Of a stretch of 64,000 nt of DNA, positions 51,259 to 63,360 are shown piece after piece. The stretch is from Vibrio sp. HI00D65 (lineage in GTDB: Bacteria > Pseudomonadota > Gammaproteobacteria > Enterobacterales > Vibrionaceae), in the NCBI RefSeq assembly GCF_001635455.1, contig NZ_LWEH01000123.1, positions 62,001 to 126,000 of the forward strand, written 5' to 3'. The notes beneath the pieces were generated by a model. It was not told the DNA's origin and did not search any database. It was given only the letters and a program-made list of their open reading frames with translations. The first letter of the stretch is position 1, and each line of letters starts with the position of its first letter. A program made the translations under genes and the position numbers.

Positions 51259-52176
51259 TTAAGCTAGAACCATTCCTGGTTCAGCAAAAGCCACTGGCGA
51301 GCCAGCTTCTTCTTCGAATGTTGCCCATTCCCAAGCTTCTGCGTCAGCAAGCACTGCACGTAGCAATTGGTTATTTAGGCCGTGACCTGATTTGTATGCA
51401 CGGAACTCACCGATAATAGCGTGTCCACACATATATAGATCACCAATCGCATCTAGCACTTTATGAGTTACAAACTCATTATCAAAACGTAGACCTTCTT
51501 CATTAAGAATTCGGTATTCGTCTAGTACGATTGCACAGTCAAAGCTGCCACCCAAACACAAGTTTTGTGATTGAAGATATTCGATATCACGCATGAAGCC
51601 GAAAGTACGAGCTCGAGAGATCTCTTTCACAAAACCTTGAGAAGAGAAGTCAAACAATAGATGCTGTTCGTCAGACTCAATTGCAGGGTGGTTGAACTCG
51701 ATTTCAAAGTCCATACGGAAGCCGTTAAACGGAACAAACTCTGCCCACTTATCACCGTCTTCAAAACGAACTGGCTTTTTGATGCGAATGAAACGTTTTG
51801 GTGCATTCAGTGTTTCAACACCCGCTTGCTGTAGCAAGTATACGAATGGGCTTGCGCTACCATCCATAATTGGGATCTCAGGTGCATCTACTTCAACAAT
51901 GATGTTGTCGATGCCCATGCCCGCTAGAGCCGCATTAAGGTGTTCCACTGTAGAGATACGTACGCCTTCGTCATTCACAAGAGCAGTACATAACATAGTG
52001 TCACGAACTGATGCTGGGTCAGCTGGAAAATCTACAGGTGGGTTTACATCAGTACGACGATAAACAATACCTGTATTTGCAGCTGCCGGGCGAAGAGTAA
52101 GTGTGACTTTACGACCAGAGTGGAGACCCACACCAGTTGTTTTCACAATTTCTTTCAGAGTACGTTGTCTGATCAT
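51259..52176 (-). CDS. lpxC: UDP-3-O-acyl-N-acetylglucosamine deacetylase
   Basis: Zinc enzyme that makes the committed step of lipid A synthesis. It has 305 residues. Zinc ligands are His79 ([14 protein letters not shown]) and the His/Asp in [22 protein letters not shown] near residues 238-242. [17 protein letters not shown] at the N-terminus is typical. The C-terminal tail ends FAEPGMVLA, where E. coli LpxC carries its FtsH degradation signal. It is the last gene of the dcw cluster here. Confidence 0.98.
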   Translation of the reverse strand: MIRQRTLKEIVKTTGVGLHSGRKVTLTLRPAAANTGIVYRRTDVNPPVDFPADPASVRDTMLCTALVNDEGVRISTVEHLNAALAGMGIDNIIVEVDAPEIPIMDGSASPFVYLLQQAGVETLNAPKRFIRIKKPVRFEDGDKWAEFVPFNGFRMDFEIEFNHPAIESDEQHLLFDFSSQGFVKEISRARTFGFMRDIEYLQSQNLCLGGSFDCAIVLDEYRILNEEGLRFDNEFVTHKVLDAIGDLYMCGHAIIGEFRAYKSGHGLNNQLLRAVLADAEAWEWATFEEEAGSPVAFAEPGMVLA

Positions 52177-52272
52177 CTGCTTGCCTCGTTATCAGTGCTA
52201 CAAATCACGGCCAGTATTTACCGACCGCGAATTTTACCATTAATTCGACGATAGTCAAATTTTGGGTAATTG

Positions 52273-53502
52273 TTAATCAGCCTGACGTCGTAAGAATGCT
52301 GGAATATCTAAGTATCCGCTCTCTTTTTCAGCTTTAGGTGCTGCACTTTGGCTAGCCCCTGTACCTGAAGAAACAGGCGACGTTGTTGGCTGCGGCTTAA
52401 CTTGAGGTTTTACCTCAGTTTTTTCTTGCAATGGCTGCGCCACTTTCTCTTCCACTTTTGGTGCAGCTTGTGCAGCTACTTGTGGTTGAGGGGTTGGTGC
52501 AACCTTAGCTTTACCACCAGCAACTAATGTAATATCTGGCTTTCTCTCTGTACCGATACCTGTTGCAACAACAGTTACACGGATTTCGTCCGTCATATCA
52601 GGGTCTAGAGAAGTACCAATCACAACTGTTGCGTTATCAGAAGCGAATGCCTTAACTGTGTTACCTACTGTTTCGAACTCATCTAGACGCATATCTAGGC
52701 CTGCTGTGATGTTCACAAGAACGCCACGCGCGCCAGCTAGGTCGATGTCTTCTAGTAATGGGCTAGAAATTGCCGTTTCAGCAGCTTCTTCAGCACGGTC
52801 TTCACCTTTTGCGATACCGCTACCCATCATTGCATGACCCATTTCCGACATTACGGTGCGAACATCCGCGAAGTCGACGTTGATCATACCAGGGCGAGTA
52901 ATTAGCTCAGCGATACCTTGTACAGCGTTTTTAAGTACATCATTTGCACTTGCGAAAGCCTCTAGCAGTGTAACGCCACGGCCTAGTACTTTAAGTAGCT
53001 TTTCATTTGGAATCGTAATTAATGAATCCACATGTTTAGAAAGCTCTTCGATACCTTGCTCAGCAAACGCTAGACGCTTTTTGCCTTCAAAGCTAAATGG
53101 CTTAGTTACAACAGCAACGGTTAGCACACCTAGCTCTTTCGCAACTTCAGCAATAACTGGAGCAGCACCTGTACCAGTACCACCGCCCATACCAGCTGCG
53201 ATAAATACCATATCGGCGCCAGTTAGAACTTCTTTAATTCTTTCTCGATCTTCGAGAGCTGCATCACGGCCTACTTGTGGGTTTGCACCAGCGCCAAGAC
53301 CTTTAGTGATATCACCACCAATTTGGATCACGCTGCTCACGCTTGTTTTACGAAGTGCTTGCGCATCAGTATTAACACTGATGAATTCTACGCCTTCGAT
53401 TGATTCGCGTACCATGTGCTCAACAGCGTTACCGCCACCGCCACCAACTCCAACGACTTTAATTACTGCATCGTCAGACATTTCCATCATCGGTTCAAAC
53501 AT
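52273..53502 (-). CDS. ftsZ: Cell division protein FtsZ
   Basis: Tubulin-like GTPase that forms the division ring. It has 409 residues. GTP-binding signature [11 protein letters not shown] near residue 105, T7 loop [12 protein letters not shown] near 210, then a Pro/Gln/Ala-rich linker of about 65 residues (about 320-390), and the conserved C-terminal peptide [13 protein letters not shown] that binds FtsA and ZipA. GGAGA precedes the ATG. Follows ftsA by 31 nt. Confidence 0.99.
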   Translation of the reverse strand: MFEPMMEMSDDAVIKVVGVGGGGGNAVEHMVRESIEGVEFISVNTDAQALRKTSVSSVIQIGGDITKGLGAGANPQVGRDAALEDRERIKEVLTGADMVFIAAGMGGGTGTGAAPVIAEVAKELGVLTVAVVTKPFSFEGKKRLAFAEQGIEELSKHVDSLITIPNEKLLKVLGRGVTLLEAFASANDVLKNAVQGIAELITRPGMINVDFADVRTVMSEMGHAMMGSGIAKGEDRAEEAAETAISSPLLEDIDLAGARGVLVNITAGLDMRLDEFETVGNTVKAFASDNATVVIGTSLDPDMTDEIRVTVVATGIGTERKPDITLVAGGKAKVAPTPQPQVAAQAAPKVEEKVAQPLQEKTEVKPQVKPQPTTSPVSSGTGASQSAAPKAEKESGYLDIPAFLRRQAD

Positions 53503-53533
53503 GTGTTATCTCCGTTTTTTCCTGCAACTCAGG

Positions 53534-54802
53534 TTAAAACTCTTTTTGTATCCAATTACGCAATTTACCAAATAAACCAGACATCGAAGGTGCTGAACGC
53601 TTAGGTTCGCTGTAATCACCTTCATCACTTATCTGACAATCTCTTGCGTAATGAAGTAAACCAACCGCCGTAGAATGATACGGCTCTTTAACATAATCAG
53701 TTAAGCCACTAACTTCTAATGGCTTACCAACTCGAACTTGATTGCGGAAAACACGTTCCGCACACTCTACCAATCCGTCAATTTGTGCCGCTCCACCAGT
53801 GAGGACTACGCCAGCTGCAAGGTGGTGTTTAATACCTTCGTCTCTTAGCTGTAATTGAACCGTATCGATAGTTTGGTTAACGAGCCCCATAAGTTCAGTG
53901 TAACGTGGTTCAATCACTTCCGACAAAGTTTGTCGTTGCAAACTTCTCGATGGGCGACCACCAACACTTGGGACGTTAACAGAGTCATCCTTGCTAACGA
54001 GCTCACTCAGAGCGCAACCATGGTTTACTTTTATCTCTTCGGCATCACTCACTGGCGTACCGAAAGCGAAGGCAATATCACTGGTTACTGCATTTCCTGC
54101 GTAGGAAAAGACTTCTGTGTGTCGTAGTGCGCCGCCAGTCCAAATGGAAATATCCATTGTACCCGCGCCGATATCAACCACACACACCCCGAGCTCTCGC
54201 TCATCTTCAGTAATTACCGCATTACTTGAGGCAAGTCCTGAAAACACGATTTGTTCTACAGTGAGACCACATCGTTCAACAGCTTTAATAATGTTTCTTG
54301 CCATGTCGCTATGGCAAGAAATTAGATGAACGCTCACTTCCATTCGAACACCAGACAGACCAAGTGGGTTCTTAATCCCTTCTTGATAATCAATGGTAAA
54401 TTCTTGTGGGATCACGTGCAGAATCCTCTGCTCTTCACCTATTTTAATTGATTTCGCAGTATGGATCGCTCGATCCATATCGTCTTGAGACACCTCTTCA
54501 TCTGAGATAGTCCCCATACCTTTTTCAATTCGGCTTGCGATATGTTTGCCTGATAGCGAGATAAACACATTGCTGATTTGGCATTCTGCCATCAACTCTG
54601 CTTGATCAATTGCTCGCTGAACTGACTTAACTACCGACTCTAGGTCGTTCACACCACCTTTATCCATACCTCTGGATGGGCTTTGCCCAGAGCCAATGAT
54701 ATTGATTTGACCATCAGGCAGTATTTCACCAACCAGAGCTGATATGGTCGCAGTGCCTATATCAAGACCAACGATTATGTTGTCATCTGCGGTCTTAGTC
54801 AT
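53534..54802 (-). CDS. ftsA: Cell division protein FtsA
   Basis: Actin-like protein that tethers FtsZ to the membrane. It has 422 residues (420 in E. coli). Phosphate-1 loop IIVGLDIGTATISALVGE, CVVDIGAGTMDISIW (phosphate 2), and GVVLTGGAAQIDGL (adenosine). The C-terminal amphipathic helix GLFGKLRNWIQKEF is the membrane-targeting sequence. The start overlaps the ftsQ 3' end by 8 bp. Confidence 0.98.
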   Translation of the reverse strand: MTKTADDNIIVGLDIGTATISALVGEILPDGQINIIGSGQSPSRGMDKGGVNDLESVVKSVQRAIDQAELMAECQISNVFISLSGKHIASRIEKGMGTISDEEVSQDDMDRAIHTAKSIKIGEEQRILHVIPQEFTIDYQEGIKNPLGLSGVRMEVSVHLISCHSDMARNIIKAVERCGLTVEQIVFSGLASSNAVITEDERELGVCVVDIGAGTMDISIWTGGALRHTEVFSYAGNAVTSDIAFAFGTPVSDAEEIKVNHGCALSELVSKDDSVNVPSVGGRPSRSLQRQTLSEVIEPRYTELMGLVNQTIDTVQLQLRDEGIKHHLAAGVVLTGGAAQIDGLVECAERVFRNQVRVGKPLEVSGLTDYVKEPYHSTAVGLLHYARDCQISDEGDYSEPKRSAPSMSGLFGKLRNWIQKEF

Positions 54803-55574
54803 CTGTGCTCTCTTCTAACTCTTGCTCTGGAAACCAGCCTACAGCGGCTCCCGTATCATACCTGAGGTCGATGTAGCTCACTTGATTCGCCTTACTACCA
54901 AGTTCGTTATAAAGCGAAATGAAGCGTTCAACACGCTCATCTAAAGAATCTTTACCTAGTTCTAAACGGATACCGTTATCTAGGATTATTTGCCAAGCGC
55001 GACGTTCGTTGAGAACAAGTGAGGTAACCGTTAACCCTAGACTGTTAACCAAAGGGGTTATCTTTCTCCACTTTTCGATCACTTCTTGGCTGGTGCCATC
55101 TGGGCCGTAAAGCTTAACTCTATCGCCTTTCAGAAGGCCGATATCGCCATTAAACACCTGACCATCATCATTCAACAGCATGTTGCCGTTCCAGATTGCT
55201 GCCGCATGATACTCAGTCAAAAATACTTTTATTGTGTCTGGCCACTGCTTACGAATAGAGACGACGGACACCCAAGGCAATGCTTCTAAACTGTCTTGCA
55301 ACACACCAATGTCTTGTGACATGAATGTACCAATATGCTCGAGTCTTCCAAAAGCATGTTGAACATCACCAGCGGTTACATAAGTTAAGTCACCTTGAAT
55401 GACTATTTTGGAGAGAGGCAATCGTTGATCGTCCCACATCCAAGTCAGTGTGGTATAGAAAAGAAACCCAATGAATAGCAATACCATGACAAAAAAGGAC
55501 CCGCCTAGGGCGTGTTTCTTTAACGATGGTAAACTGAATAGGTGGCGGTTTTCGCTAAAAGTACTTTCTACCAA
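54795..55574 (-). CDS. ftsQ: Cell division protein FtsQ
   Basis: Bitopic divisome protein of 259 residues: cytoplasmic N-terminus, one membrane helix at about 25-47 (GGSFFVMVLLFIGFLFYTTL), and a periplasmic POTRA domain (LSKIVIQGDLTYVTAGDVQHAF) followed by the beta domain. The first codon is TTG (55574) with AGGGA 9 nt upstream. No ATG or GTG lies between it and an in-frame stop upstream, so TTG is likely genuine. It is separated from murC by 190 nt with no ddl gene. Confidence 0.92.
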   Translation of the reverse strand: MVESTFSENRHLFSLPSLKKHALGGSFFVMVLLFIGFLFYTTLTWMWDDQRLPLSKIVIQGDLTYVTAGDVQHAFGRLEHIGTFMSQDIGVLQDSLEALPWVSVVSIRKQWPDTIKVFLTEYHAAAIWNGNMLLNDDGQVFNGDIGLLKGDRVKLYGPDGTSQEVIEKWRKITPLVNSLGLTVTSLVLNERRAWQIILDNGIRLELGKDSLDERVERFISLYNELGSKANQVSYIDLRYDTGAAVGWFPEQELEESTDD

Positions 55575-55703
55575 AGCCCGCTTTCCCTGTCGTTGGTTCG
55601 CAATTCTATTCCCTATCTTCGTAATAGAGGTAAAAGCACTTACTTTAACCTATGAATTATACTGAGCAAAATCAAACTATCAAACGTTGATAATAAGATT
55701 TTT

Positions 55704-55743
55704 GGTCAATTTTAGGTCAATCGCAAGAAGTGAGCGATTGACC
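55704..55743 (-). repeat. Hairpin with a third repeat arm between murC and ftsQ
   Basis: Perfect 10-bp stem GGTCAATCGC / GCGATTGACC (55715-55724 with 55734-55743), and a third copy of GGTCAAT at 55704-55710. On the minus strand the extra ATTGACC could compete with the stem arm. No T-run, so termination is not clear. Confidence 0.5.
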
Positions 55744-55765
55744 ACAGTATGTAGACAGTATCCTG

Positions 55766-57229
55766 CTACGCGTTCTGCATTTTATTAATGTCTAACTGTA
55801 ATGATTCTAGCTGCTTAGCAACACGACCAACATCACCGGCACCCTGCGTCAGTACAAGGTCGCCGCCTTGAATTACATTCGCTAAAACCGATGGCAGGGT
55901 ATTAATATCAGCGACAAAAATTGGGTCAACCTTACCACGCCCACGAATAGTTCGACTTAACGAGCGTCCGTCGGCCCCTGCAATAGGTTTCTCACCAGCA
56001 GAATAAACATCCAGCAAGATTAGGACATCAACCTGCTCAAGAACGTTCGCAAAATCATCATATAAATCACGTGTTCGGCTATAACGATGTGGTTGAAAAA
56101 TCATCACAAGACGCTTATCAGCCCAACCACTTCGAGCAGCCTGAATCGTTACGTCAACTTCGGTTGGGTGATGACCATAATCATCAACCAGCATTGCGAC
56201 ACCATTACTCGTCTCGTACTCACCTAGGTGATCAAAACGACGCCCAGTACCTTCGGTACCTGCCATCGCTTTTAGGATCGCTTCATCGCTGATGTCATCT
56301 TCCGTTGCCACTGCAATCGCCGCCGATGCATTCAGTGCGTTGTGACGACCTGGGATGTTCAGCGTAATATCAAGATTCGCTTTACCTTCACGAACCACAG
56401 TGAACTTGCCTTGCTGGCCCTCTTGTACGTAGTTCTCGATACGGATATCCGCATCCTCTGAGAAACCGTAAGTAATCACTTGGCGGCTAACTTGAGGGAT
56501 AAGCTCACGAACAACAGGGTCATCCACACACATCACAGCCTGACCGTAGAATGGTAGGTTGTGTAAGAAGTCGATAAACGTCTGCTTTAGCGTTTCGAAG
56601 TCACCGCCATAGGTATCCATGTGATCGGCTTCGATATTGGTTACGATACTCACCATAGGTTGCAGGTGTAAGAATGATGCATCACTCTCATCAGCTTCAG
56701 CGATCAAGATACGGCTCGAACCTAAGCGAGCGTTGGTACCAGCACTTTTCACTAAACCGCCGTTTACAAAAGTTGGATCTAAACCTGCTTCAGAGTAAAT
56801 CTGTGTAACCAAAGCGGTGGTCGTTGTCTTACCGTGCGTACCTGCTACCGCAATACCGTGACGAAAACGCATCAGCTCAGCCAGCATTTCTGCACGACGA
56901 ACGATAGGCGTGCGCGCTTCACGAGCGGCAATAATTTCTGGGTTCTCTTCGTTGATAGCGGTGGATACCACCACCACACTTGCATCAGCAACGTTACATG
57001 CTTGGTGACCAATGAAAACAGTCGCACCCTTGCTAACTAAACGCTCTGTCACTGGGTTTTGAGCAATATCAGAACCAGTGATCTGGTAGCCTTCATTTAG
57101 CAAGACTTCAGCAATCCCGCTCATTCCAGCACCACCAATACCAATGAAGTGGATAGATTTAACACGGCGCATCTCTGGCACCATTGCACGGATTTGCGCT
57201 AAGTCTTGGGTATGTTCAATCGTCATCAA
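55766..57229 (-). CDS. murC: UDP-N-acetylmuramate-L-alanine ligase
   Basis: Adds the first amino acid of the peptidoglycan peptide. It has 487 residues. N-terminal nucleotide-binding [23 protein letters not shown]-loop [14 protein letters not shown] near residue 130, [14 protein letters not shown], and C-terminal [13 protein letters not shown] and [12 protein letters not shown]. It starts 10 nt after the murG stop. Confidence 0.97.
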   Translation of the reverse strand: MMTIEHTQDLAQIRAMVPEMRRVKSIHFIGIGGAGMSGIAEVLLNEGYQITGSDIAQNPVTERLVSKGATVFIGHQACNVADASVVVVSTAINEENPEIIAAREARTPIVRRAEMLAELMRFRHGIAVAGTHGKTTTTALVTQIYSEAGLDPTFVNGGLVKSAGTNARLGSSRILIAEADESDASFLHLQPMVSIVTNIEADHMDTYGGDFETLKQTFIDFLHNLPFYGQAVMCVDDPVVRELIPQVSRQVITYGFSEDADIRIENYVQEGQQGKFTVVREGKANLDITLNIPGRHNALNASAAIAVATEDDISDEAILKAMAGTEGTGRRFDHLGEYETSNGVAMLVDDYGHHPTEVDVTIQAARSGWADKRLVMIFQPHRYSRTRDLYDDFANVLEQVDVLILLDVYSAGEKPIAGADGRSLSRTIRGRGKVDPIFVADINTLPSVLANVIQGGDLVLTQGAGDVGRVAKQLESLQLDINKMQNA

Positions 57230-57239
57230 TTCAGTCTCA

Positions 57240-58301
57240 TTATTTTGCTAAAGCTTTAATCGCTTCAGCGACGGTAACGTCAGCATCAAGCTTGGCTGCT
57301 TTACGTGCTTTCGTTGCCATCATTTTTAATTCATTTCTATCAAGCTCAGCGATGGTATTCGCTAACTTTTCAGCCGTCAGCTGTGGCTGCTCAATCATTA
57401 ACGCCGCACCACATTCAACTAAATGGTCGGCATTTAGTGCTTGCTGTCTGTCTTTATGCATGAACGGAACAAAAATAGAACCGACACCGGCTGCAGACAC
57501 TTCTGATACCGTTAACGCGCCGGAGCGACACACTAGTAGATCGGCCCACTCATAAGCTTGCGCCACATCATCTATAAATTCAGTCACTTGAACATTATCT
57601 ACAGAATGTGATTTGTATTGTTCAATCACTTGCTGTTGATTGTTCTTACCCGCTTGGTGCATCACAGTGAAGCCTTCTCCAAGCTGTGCCATCGCAACAG
57701 GTAAAGTATCGTTGAGGATTTTAGCCCCTTGGCTGCCACCCATCACTAAAATGCGGATATCGCCATCACGCTCAGCCATGCGCTGCTCAGGCTCCGCTAA
57801 AGCAACCACATCCTCACGAACTGGGTTCCCCACTACCTCTGCAGTAGGAAATGCACCAGGGAAGGCTTGGAAAACCTTTTTCGCAATCTTAGATAGCCAC
57901 TGGTTGGTTAGACCCGCCACTGCATTTTGTTCATGCAAAACCACTGGAATGCCTGATAACCATGCCGCAATACCACCCGGGCCACTCACATACCCCCCCA
58001 TACCAAGTACCACGTCAGGCTGCCACGCTTTGATATGCTGCTTTGCTTGAAGTATGGCATTAATAATTTGGAATGGGGCTTTAATTAGCTTGCTAATGCC
58101 TTGACCACGCAAGCCTTTCACTTTAATGAAGTCGATCTCAATACCATGCTTTGGCACTAAATCCGCTTCCATTCTGTCTGCTGTGCCTAACCAGCGAATT
58201 TCCCAACCTTGCTGCTGAAGCTTTTTAGCCACCGCTAGCCCAGGGAAAACGTGACCGCCGGTGCCACCAGCCATCACTAAAAGTTTTTTGTTTTGTTTCA
58301 T
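57240..58301 (-). CDS. murG: UDP-GlcNAc:lipid I N-acetylglucosaminyltransferase MurG
   Basis: Membrane-associated transferase that makes lipid II. It has 353 residues. G-loops [17 protein letters not shown] at the N-terminus and [15 protein letters not shown] near 105, then [16 protein letters not shown] and [23 protein letters not shown] in the UDP-GlcNAc-binding half. Confidence 0.97.
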   Translation of the reverse strand: MKQNKKLLVMAGGTGGHVFPGLAVAKKLQQQGWEIRWLGTADRMEADLVPKHGIEIDFIKVKGLRGQGISKLIKAPFQIINAILQAKQHIKAWQPDVVLGMGGYVSGPGGIAAWLSGIPVVLHEQNAVAGLTNQWLSKIAKKVFQAFPGAFPTAEVVGNPVREDVVALAEPEQRMAERDGDIRILVMGGSQGAKILNDTLPVAMAQLGEGFTVMHQAGKNNQQQVIEQYKSHSVDNVQVTEFIDDVAQAYEWADLLVCRSGALTVSEVSAAGVGSIFVPFMHKDRQQALNADHLVECGAALMIEQPQLTAEKLANTIAELDRNELKMMATKARKAAKLDADVTVAEAIKALAK

Positions 58302-58313
58302 CGCGTTAGATTC

Positions 58314-59510
58314 TTATTCTACTAATTCGTTTGGATTATCAGCTTGTTCTTTTTGCTGCATTCGACATTCATGGTCAATGCGCAGCAGCATTGATACCGC
58401 TACCGACATAATAATTAAACTCGAGCCACCATAACTGATTAGCGGTAGGGTTAGACCTTTAGTTGGAACGATGCCAGATGCAGCACCTACGTTAACAAGC
58501 GTCTGAAACGCAAACCAAATACCAATACCAAAAGCCAGATAACCACTGAACACCTGATCGTGTTCAAAAGCTTTTTTGCCAATCAGAATGGCTTTTAACA
58601 CCAAGCTGAAAATCAACATTAATACCAAGGTAACACCGACAAAGCCAAGCTCTTCAGCTAAGACCGCGAATACAAAGTCGGTATGCGCTTCTGGTAGGTA
58701 TTCGAGTTTTTGAATCGAGTTACCAAGCCCTTGCCCCATCCAATCACCACGGCCGAACGCCATCAATGATTGAGTTAACTGGTAGCCGCTACCAAATGGA
58801 TCATTCCATGGTTCCCAGAATGAAGTCACACGTCGAACACGGTAAGGTTCAATTACGATCAAACCAACGACGGCAGCAATACCAGCGACCATCAAAGCAA
58901 TAAACTGTGACAACTTGGCACCAGCAATGAACAGCATACCAAACAGTGTCACCAACATTACAACTACGGTACCTAAGTCGGGTTGACCAAGTAGCAAGAC
59001 GGCAAAAGCACCAAACACCATGATAGGTTTTGCAAAACCACCAAAGAAGGTTTTTCTCACTTCGTCTTGCTTACGAACCAAGTAGCCCGCCATGAAGATA
59101 AACAAGGAAAGCTTAGCGACCTCGGCAGGCTGTAAGTTAAATAGCCCAAGAGGAATCCAACGAGATGCACCGTTAACTGACTTACCGACGGCTAGTACCA
59201 CTACCAACAGGAAGAAGGATAAACCCAGCAGGTACATGCTGTATTGAAACCAGCGCTTCATCGGAATTTGCAATATCACACTGGAGACGCCCAGAGCGAG
59301 CAACAGGAAGATCGCGTGGCGGAACATAAAGTGAAACGGCTGATCGGTTAAACGAGCACTGATGGGGAACGAAGCAGACGTCACCATCACCAAACCTGTC
59401 AGCATTAGCCCAAGAGCAATCCACACCAATTGACGATCGTAAAGCGCCTCTGGAGTAGCACGGTTTAACCACTGCCAGATGGATTGATTAATCTCTTTGA
59501 CTCTTTGCAC
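58314..59510 (-). CDS. ftsW: Peptidoglycan glycosyltransferase FtsW (SEDS)
   Basis: Polytopic SEDS protein of 398 residues with about ten membrane helices; it polymerises septal peptidoglycan with FtsI. Family blocks: [36 protein letters not shown], and [21 protein letters not shown] near the C-terminus. It starts with GTG at 59510, and is 12 nt upstream of murG. Confidence 0.97.
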   Translation of the reverse strand: MQRVKEINQSIWQWLNRATPEALYDRQLVWIALGLMLTGLVMVTSASFPISARLTDQPFHFMFRHAIFLLLALGVSSVILQIPMKRWFQYSMYLLGLSFFLLVVVLAVGKSVNGASRWIPLGLFNLQPAEVAKLSLFIFMAGYLVRKQDEVRKTFFGGFAKPIMVFGAFAVLLLGQPDLGTVVVMLVTLFGMLFIAGAKLSQFIALMVAGIAAVVGLIVIEPYRVRRVTSFWEPWNDPFGSGYQLTQSLMAFGRGDWMGQGLGNSIQKLEYLPEAHTDFVFAVLAEELGFVGVTLVLMLIFSLVLKAILIGKKAFEHDQVFSGYLAFGIGIWFAFQTLVNVGAASGIVPTKGLTLPLISYGGSSLIIMSVAVSMLLRIDHECRMQQKEQADNPNELVE

Positions 59511-59532
59511 TGAATGTTAGTCCTTCAACACG

Positions 59533-60849
59533 TTAAGCATACTCATGAGCAAGTTCAGTGAACACATCACCCCTTGCCATGAAATTATTAAATTGATCGA
59601 AGCTTGCGCACGCCGGAGACAGCATCACCATATCTCCAGCCACCAGCTGTGGTGAGATGGATTCGATTATCTGCTGCATGGTATCGAACTTTTGTGCTGA
59701 TGGGTGTAGCGGCATGAATTGATCCGCATCTTCACCGAAACAACACAACTGAACACGCTCTAGTTGCGCTAATACTGGTCCCAGCTCACTAAAATCAGCG
59801 CCTTTACCCACGCCGCCAACCAGAAGATATAACGTACCTTGATACTCCAAACCCGACAGAGCCGCCAATGTGCTGGCTACGTTGGTTGCTTTGGAGTCAT
59901 TAACCCATTTGATTTCACGCTTGTCAGCCACCACTTGGCAACGATGCGTCAAACCGTTATAGGCCTTTAAAGCCTCAAGACTTTTGTTGTAGTCGATACC
60001 AACTTGCTTCAATAGTGCAAGTGAGACTAACGCATTCGCCACATTGTGACGTCCAACTAATGTTAAATCTTGATTAGTAAGGACAGGTTTACCGTTATCA
60101 ACTAGCCATTCACTACCATCAATCGTTGATACACCAAATTCTTGGTTATCTAGACCAAAAGTGACCAATGGCATTGTTTGGTCAGGATAAGTCTCTTTGT
60201 CTTCACGATTTACAATCGCACACTGCGCGTTATTAAAGATTCTTAACTTGGCCTCACGATAATCAGCCATGCCTTGATAGCGATCCATATGATCTTCAGA
60301 CAGGTTTAAGAATGCCGCAGCGGCCAGTTTTAAATTCGATGTCGTCTCTAGCTGAAAACTTGAAAGTTCAAGAACATATAAATCGGCATCAAGTTCTAGG
60401 AGGTCTAGGGCAGGAATGCCAATATTGCCGCCAACACCAACGTTAAGCCCAGCAGCTTTAGCAAGCACACCAGTCAAATCCGTCACGGTACTCTTACCGT
60501 TTGAACCAGTAATCGCTACAACAGGCTTATCGACTGCCCAGCCAAACAGCTCAATGTCACCAACGACAGGCGTTCCAGCTTGAAGCACATCTTGAATTTC
60601 CGGCGTCGCTAAAGCAATTCCTGGGTTAGCAACTACCAAATCAGCCTCAGCTAGCCATTGGCTATTCCAACTTCCAGAATGCAGCTCTACCGATTCAGGC
60701 AAAGATTCCCTTCCTGGTGGCAGCTCTCGCGTATCAATGACCTTCACATGCGTATGAGGTTTATATTTTACGAGATGTTTAACGACAGAGAGCCCGGTAA
60801 TACCGAGCCCCACAACCACTACATTTTGAATATTTTGCCAACGTTCCAT
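59533..60849 (-). CDS. murD: UDP-N-acetylmuramoyl-L-alanine-D-glutamate ligase
   Basis: Adds D-glutamate to the muropeptide. It has 438 residues. N-terminal [20 protein letters not shown]-loop [21 protein letters not shown] near residue 110, [29 protein letters not shown] and [10 protein letters not shown]. The order mraY-murD-ftsW-murG-murC is the conserved dcw order. Confidence 0.97.
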   Translation of the reverse strand: MERWQNIQNVVVVGLGITGLSVVKHLVKYKPHTHVKVIDTRELPPGRESLPESVELHSGSWNSQWLAEADLVVANPGIALATPEIQDVLQAGTPVVGDIELFGWAVDKPVVAITGSNGKSTVTDLTGVLAKAAGLNVGVGGNIGIPALDLLELDADLYVLELSSFQLETTSNLKLAAAAFLNLSEDHMDRYQGMADYREAKLRIFNNAQCAIVNREDKETYPDQTMPLVTFGLDNQEFGVSTIDGSEWLVDNGKPVLTNQDLTLVGRHNVANALVSLALLKQVGIDYNKSLEALKAYNGLTHRCQVVADKREIKWVNDSKATNVASTLAALSGLEYQGTLYLLVGGVGKGADFSELGPVLAQLERVQLCCFGEDADQFMPLHPSAQKFDTMQQIIESISPQLVAGDMVMLSPACASFDQFNNFMARGDVFTELAHEYA

Positions 60850-60907
60850 TTAAACAAGATGCTCTTAATAGTTTTAAAGAGCCCCTATAACGGAGGCTCA
60901 CATAGGA

Positions 60908-61990
60908 TTAACGAACTTTCAGTGTCGCTAAGCCAATCAGTACCAATACCATTGAGATGATCCAAAAGCGCACGATAACTCGTGGTTCTGGCCAGCCTTT
61001 AAGCTCATAGTGGTGGTGAATCGGTGCCATACGGAAAATACGTTGGCCACGTAATTTGTAAGAGCCTACTTGCAGGATTACTGATAAGGTCTCCATAACA
61101 AATACACCACCCATGATCACTAATACCAACTCTTGACGAACAAGTACCGCAATCACACCTAACGCACCACCCAGTGCTAGAGAGCCAACATCCCCCATGA
61201 ATACTTGTGCTGGGTAAGTGTTGAACCATAGGAAACCAAGGCCAGCACCAACGATAGCAGTACATACCACAACCAGTTCAGAGGTAAATGGGATGTATGG
61301 AATGTGTAGGTAGGCTGCGAAGTTAACGTTACCTGTCGCCCAAGCGATAACAGCAAAACCCGCTGCAACCATAACCGTTGGCATAATCGCCAAGCCATCT
61401 AGGCCATCAGTTAGGTTTACCGCGTTACTTGTACCCACAATAACAAAGTAAGTTAGAGCAACGTACAGTAAACCAAGTTGTGGCATCACATCTTTAAAGA
61501 AAGGCACCACTAATTGTGTTGCTGCAGTGTCTTGTCCGTGAGCGTACAGAGCAAACGCCACGACCAAAGCAATCGCCGACTGCCAAAAATACTTCCAACG
61601 TGCAATCAGACCATCAGTGTTCTTACGAACGACTTTACGATAATCATCAACAAAACCAATAGCACCATAACCGCCTAGCACGACAAGCACAGCCCAAACG
61701 TAAGGGTTTGATAAGTCAGCCCAAAGCAAGACTGTAATAATGATCGCAGCAAGGATCATTACACCACCCATGGTTGGTGTACCACGCTTACTGAAGTGAG
61801 ACTCAGGGCCGTCATTACGAACAACTTGGCCAATTTGCAGCATTTGCAGACGCTCAATTAAACGAGGTCCCAGCCACAGCGACAGGCATAAAGCCGTCAA
61901 AATACTCGCGATTGCACGAAACGATAAGTATTCGAACAAACGGAAAAAAGAAAAGTGTGGCTGTAGTAGCTCTGCAAGCCAAATTATCAT
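60908..61990 (-). CDS. mraY: Phospho-N-acetylmuramoyl-pentapeptide-transferase MraY
   Basis: Integral membrane enzyme (360 residues, about ten helices) that makes lipid I. Catalytic Asp pair in [17 protein letters not shown] near residue 115, [13 protein letters not shown], and the [20 protein letters not shown] segment near the C-terminus. The start overlaps the murF stop by four bases (ATGA). Confidence 0.98.
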   Translation of the reverse strand: MIIWLAELLQPHFSFFRLFEYLSFRAIASILTALCLSLWLGPRLIERLQMLQIGQVVRNDGPESHFSKRGTPTMGGVMILAAIIITVLLWADLSNPYVWAVLVVLGGYGAIGFVDDYRKVVRKNTDGLIARWKYFWQSAIALVVAFALYAHGQDTAATQLVVPFFKDVMPQLGLLYVALTYFVIVGTSNAVNLTDGLDGLAIMPTVMVAAGFAVIAWATGNVNFAAYLHIPYIPFTSELVVVCTAIVGAGLGFLWFNTYPAQVFMGDVGSLALGGALGVIAVLVRQELVLVIMGGVFVMETLSVILQVGSYKLRGQRIFRMAPIHHHYELKGWPEPRVIVRFWIISMVLVLIGLATLKVR

Positions 61991-63360
61991 GAAAAGTTCT
62001 CCTTTAAAGCAGCGGCTATTTTACTCATTCCTGCACTATTGGCGCCTTTTACCAACAAGGTATGTGGCGTATTTTCTGGCAAGCTCAAGTGCTGCTCTAT
62101 GTGCGCGATCATCGCTTCATGCGTTACAAAGTGAGTGCCGTTACACACTTCACTAATCACCTTGGTATCATCACCGTAAGTGAGTACATGCTCAAAAGCG
62201 AATGGGGCAGCATATTCACCGACTTGACGGTGAAGTGCAAGGCTTTCATCACCTAATTCAGCCATATTGCCTAAAATCAACCAGCGCTGACCTTTGAAGC
62301 TCGACAGTAATTTCGCTGCAGCCTTCATTGCCGGTACGCTGGCATTGTAACTGTCATCTATCAGCTTGATATTCTGACTTAATTGTTGAACCTCAACTCG
62401 GCCTTTCACAGAGATAAGATTCGCTAAACCGCTTTTAATTTCTTCAAGCGTGGCACCGAATTGAATGCTCAGTGCTGCTGCCGCTAATGCGTTTGCCACA
62501 TTGTGCTGACCAATAATGCCAAGTTCGACATCGATGGCACCTTGCGGAGTCTGCATATCAAAGCAAGCATCACCCTGCTCATTGATGCGAATATTCGTCG
62601 CAAAATAATCTGCCGTGTAATCACTCTCAGAAAAAGTCAGCACGCTTTTATCTACAAGCACATCTTTCCAGAAATCACCGCCATTGCTCTCTAGGTTAAC
62701 AATAGCAGTATCACCAGCAGCAAGCCCCTGAAAGATTTCGCCTTTCGCTTGCTTCACACCATCGATAGAACCAAAACCTTCTAGATGCGCCGCCGCGACA
62801 TTGTTCACCAACGCAACCTGTGGTTTAACAAGCTGAGTGGTGTATGCAATTTCACCGATGTGATTGGCACCCAATTCGATCACCGCGTAATCATCACTTG
62901 ACTCACTGCGTAGCAGAGTTAACGGTACCCCAATATCATTATTGAAGTTGCCTGCTGTAAACAGCACCTTGCCACGTTGCTGCAAAATGCTCGCAACCAT
63001 CTCTTTTACAGTTGTCTTGCCGCAGCTTCCTGTAATCGCCATAGTTGGAACGTTACATTGCTCATGAATCCAAGCACTTAGCTGACCTAAAGCAAGTTTA
63101 GTGTCTTCAACAACTACTTGAGTAATATTTAGGTCAAGTTTTCGTTCGACTAATAACGCACTCGCATTAGCCTCAACAGCCTGACCGCAAAAATCATGCG
63201 CATCAAAACGTTCACCAACAAGAGCAACAAACAACGCACCTTCTTCAACAGTGCGAGTATCGGTAGAAACCGCATTGATCAAACTATTGCTCGATTTGCC
63301 AGCCTCCATCAGCTGGCCGTTCACCGCTGAGCAGATCTGCTCGAGTGATACATCAATCAT
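61987..63360 (-). CDS. murF: UDP-N-acetylmuramoyl-tripeptide-D-alanyl-D-alanine ligase
   Basis: Adds D-Ala-D-Ala to the muropeptide. It has 457 residues. P-loop [20 protein letters not shown] near residue 107, [41 protein letters not shown], and C-terminal [14 protein letters not shown]. It overlaps the murE stop by one base (TAATG) and mraY by four, showing tight translational coupling. The D-Ala-D-Ala donor gene ddl is not in this window. Confidence 0.97.
   Translation of the reverse strand: MIDVSLEQICSAVNGQLMEAGKSSNSLINAVSTDTRTVEEGALFVALVGERFDAHDFCGQAVEANASALLVERKLDLNITQVVVEDTKLALGQLSAWIHEQCNVPTMAITGSCGKTTVKEMVASILQQRGKVLFTAGNFNNDIGVPLTLLRSESSDDYAVIELGANHIGEIAYTTQLVKPQVALVNNVAAAHLEGFGSIDGVKQAKGEIFQGLAAGDTAIVNLESNGGDFWKDVLVDKSVLTFSESDYTADYFATNIRINEQGDACFDMQTPQGAIDVELGIIGQHNVANALAAAALSIQFGATLEEIKSGLANLISVKGRVEVQQLSQNIKLIDDSYNASVPAMKAAAKLLSSFKGQRWLILGNMAELGDESLALHRQVGEYAAPFAFEHVLTYGDDTKVISEVCNGTHFVTHEAMIAHIEQHLSLPENTPHTLLVKGANSAGMSKIAAALKENFS

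Noticed and set aside
52856..53575. 239-codon frame opposite ftsZ
   Set aside because: It is antisense to ftsZ and is explained by codon bias of that gene; its Ser/Thr/Ala-rich product resembles no family.
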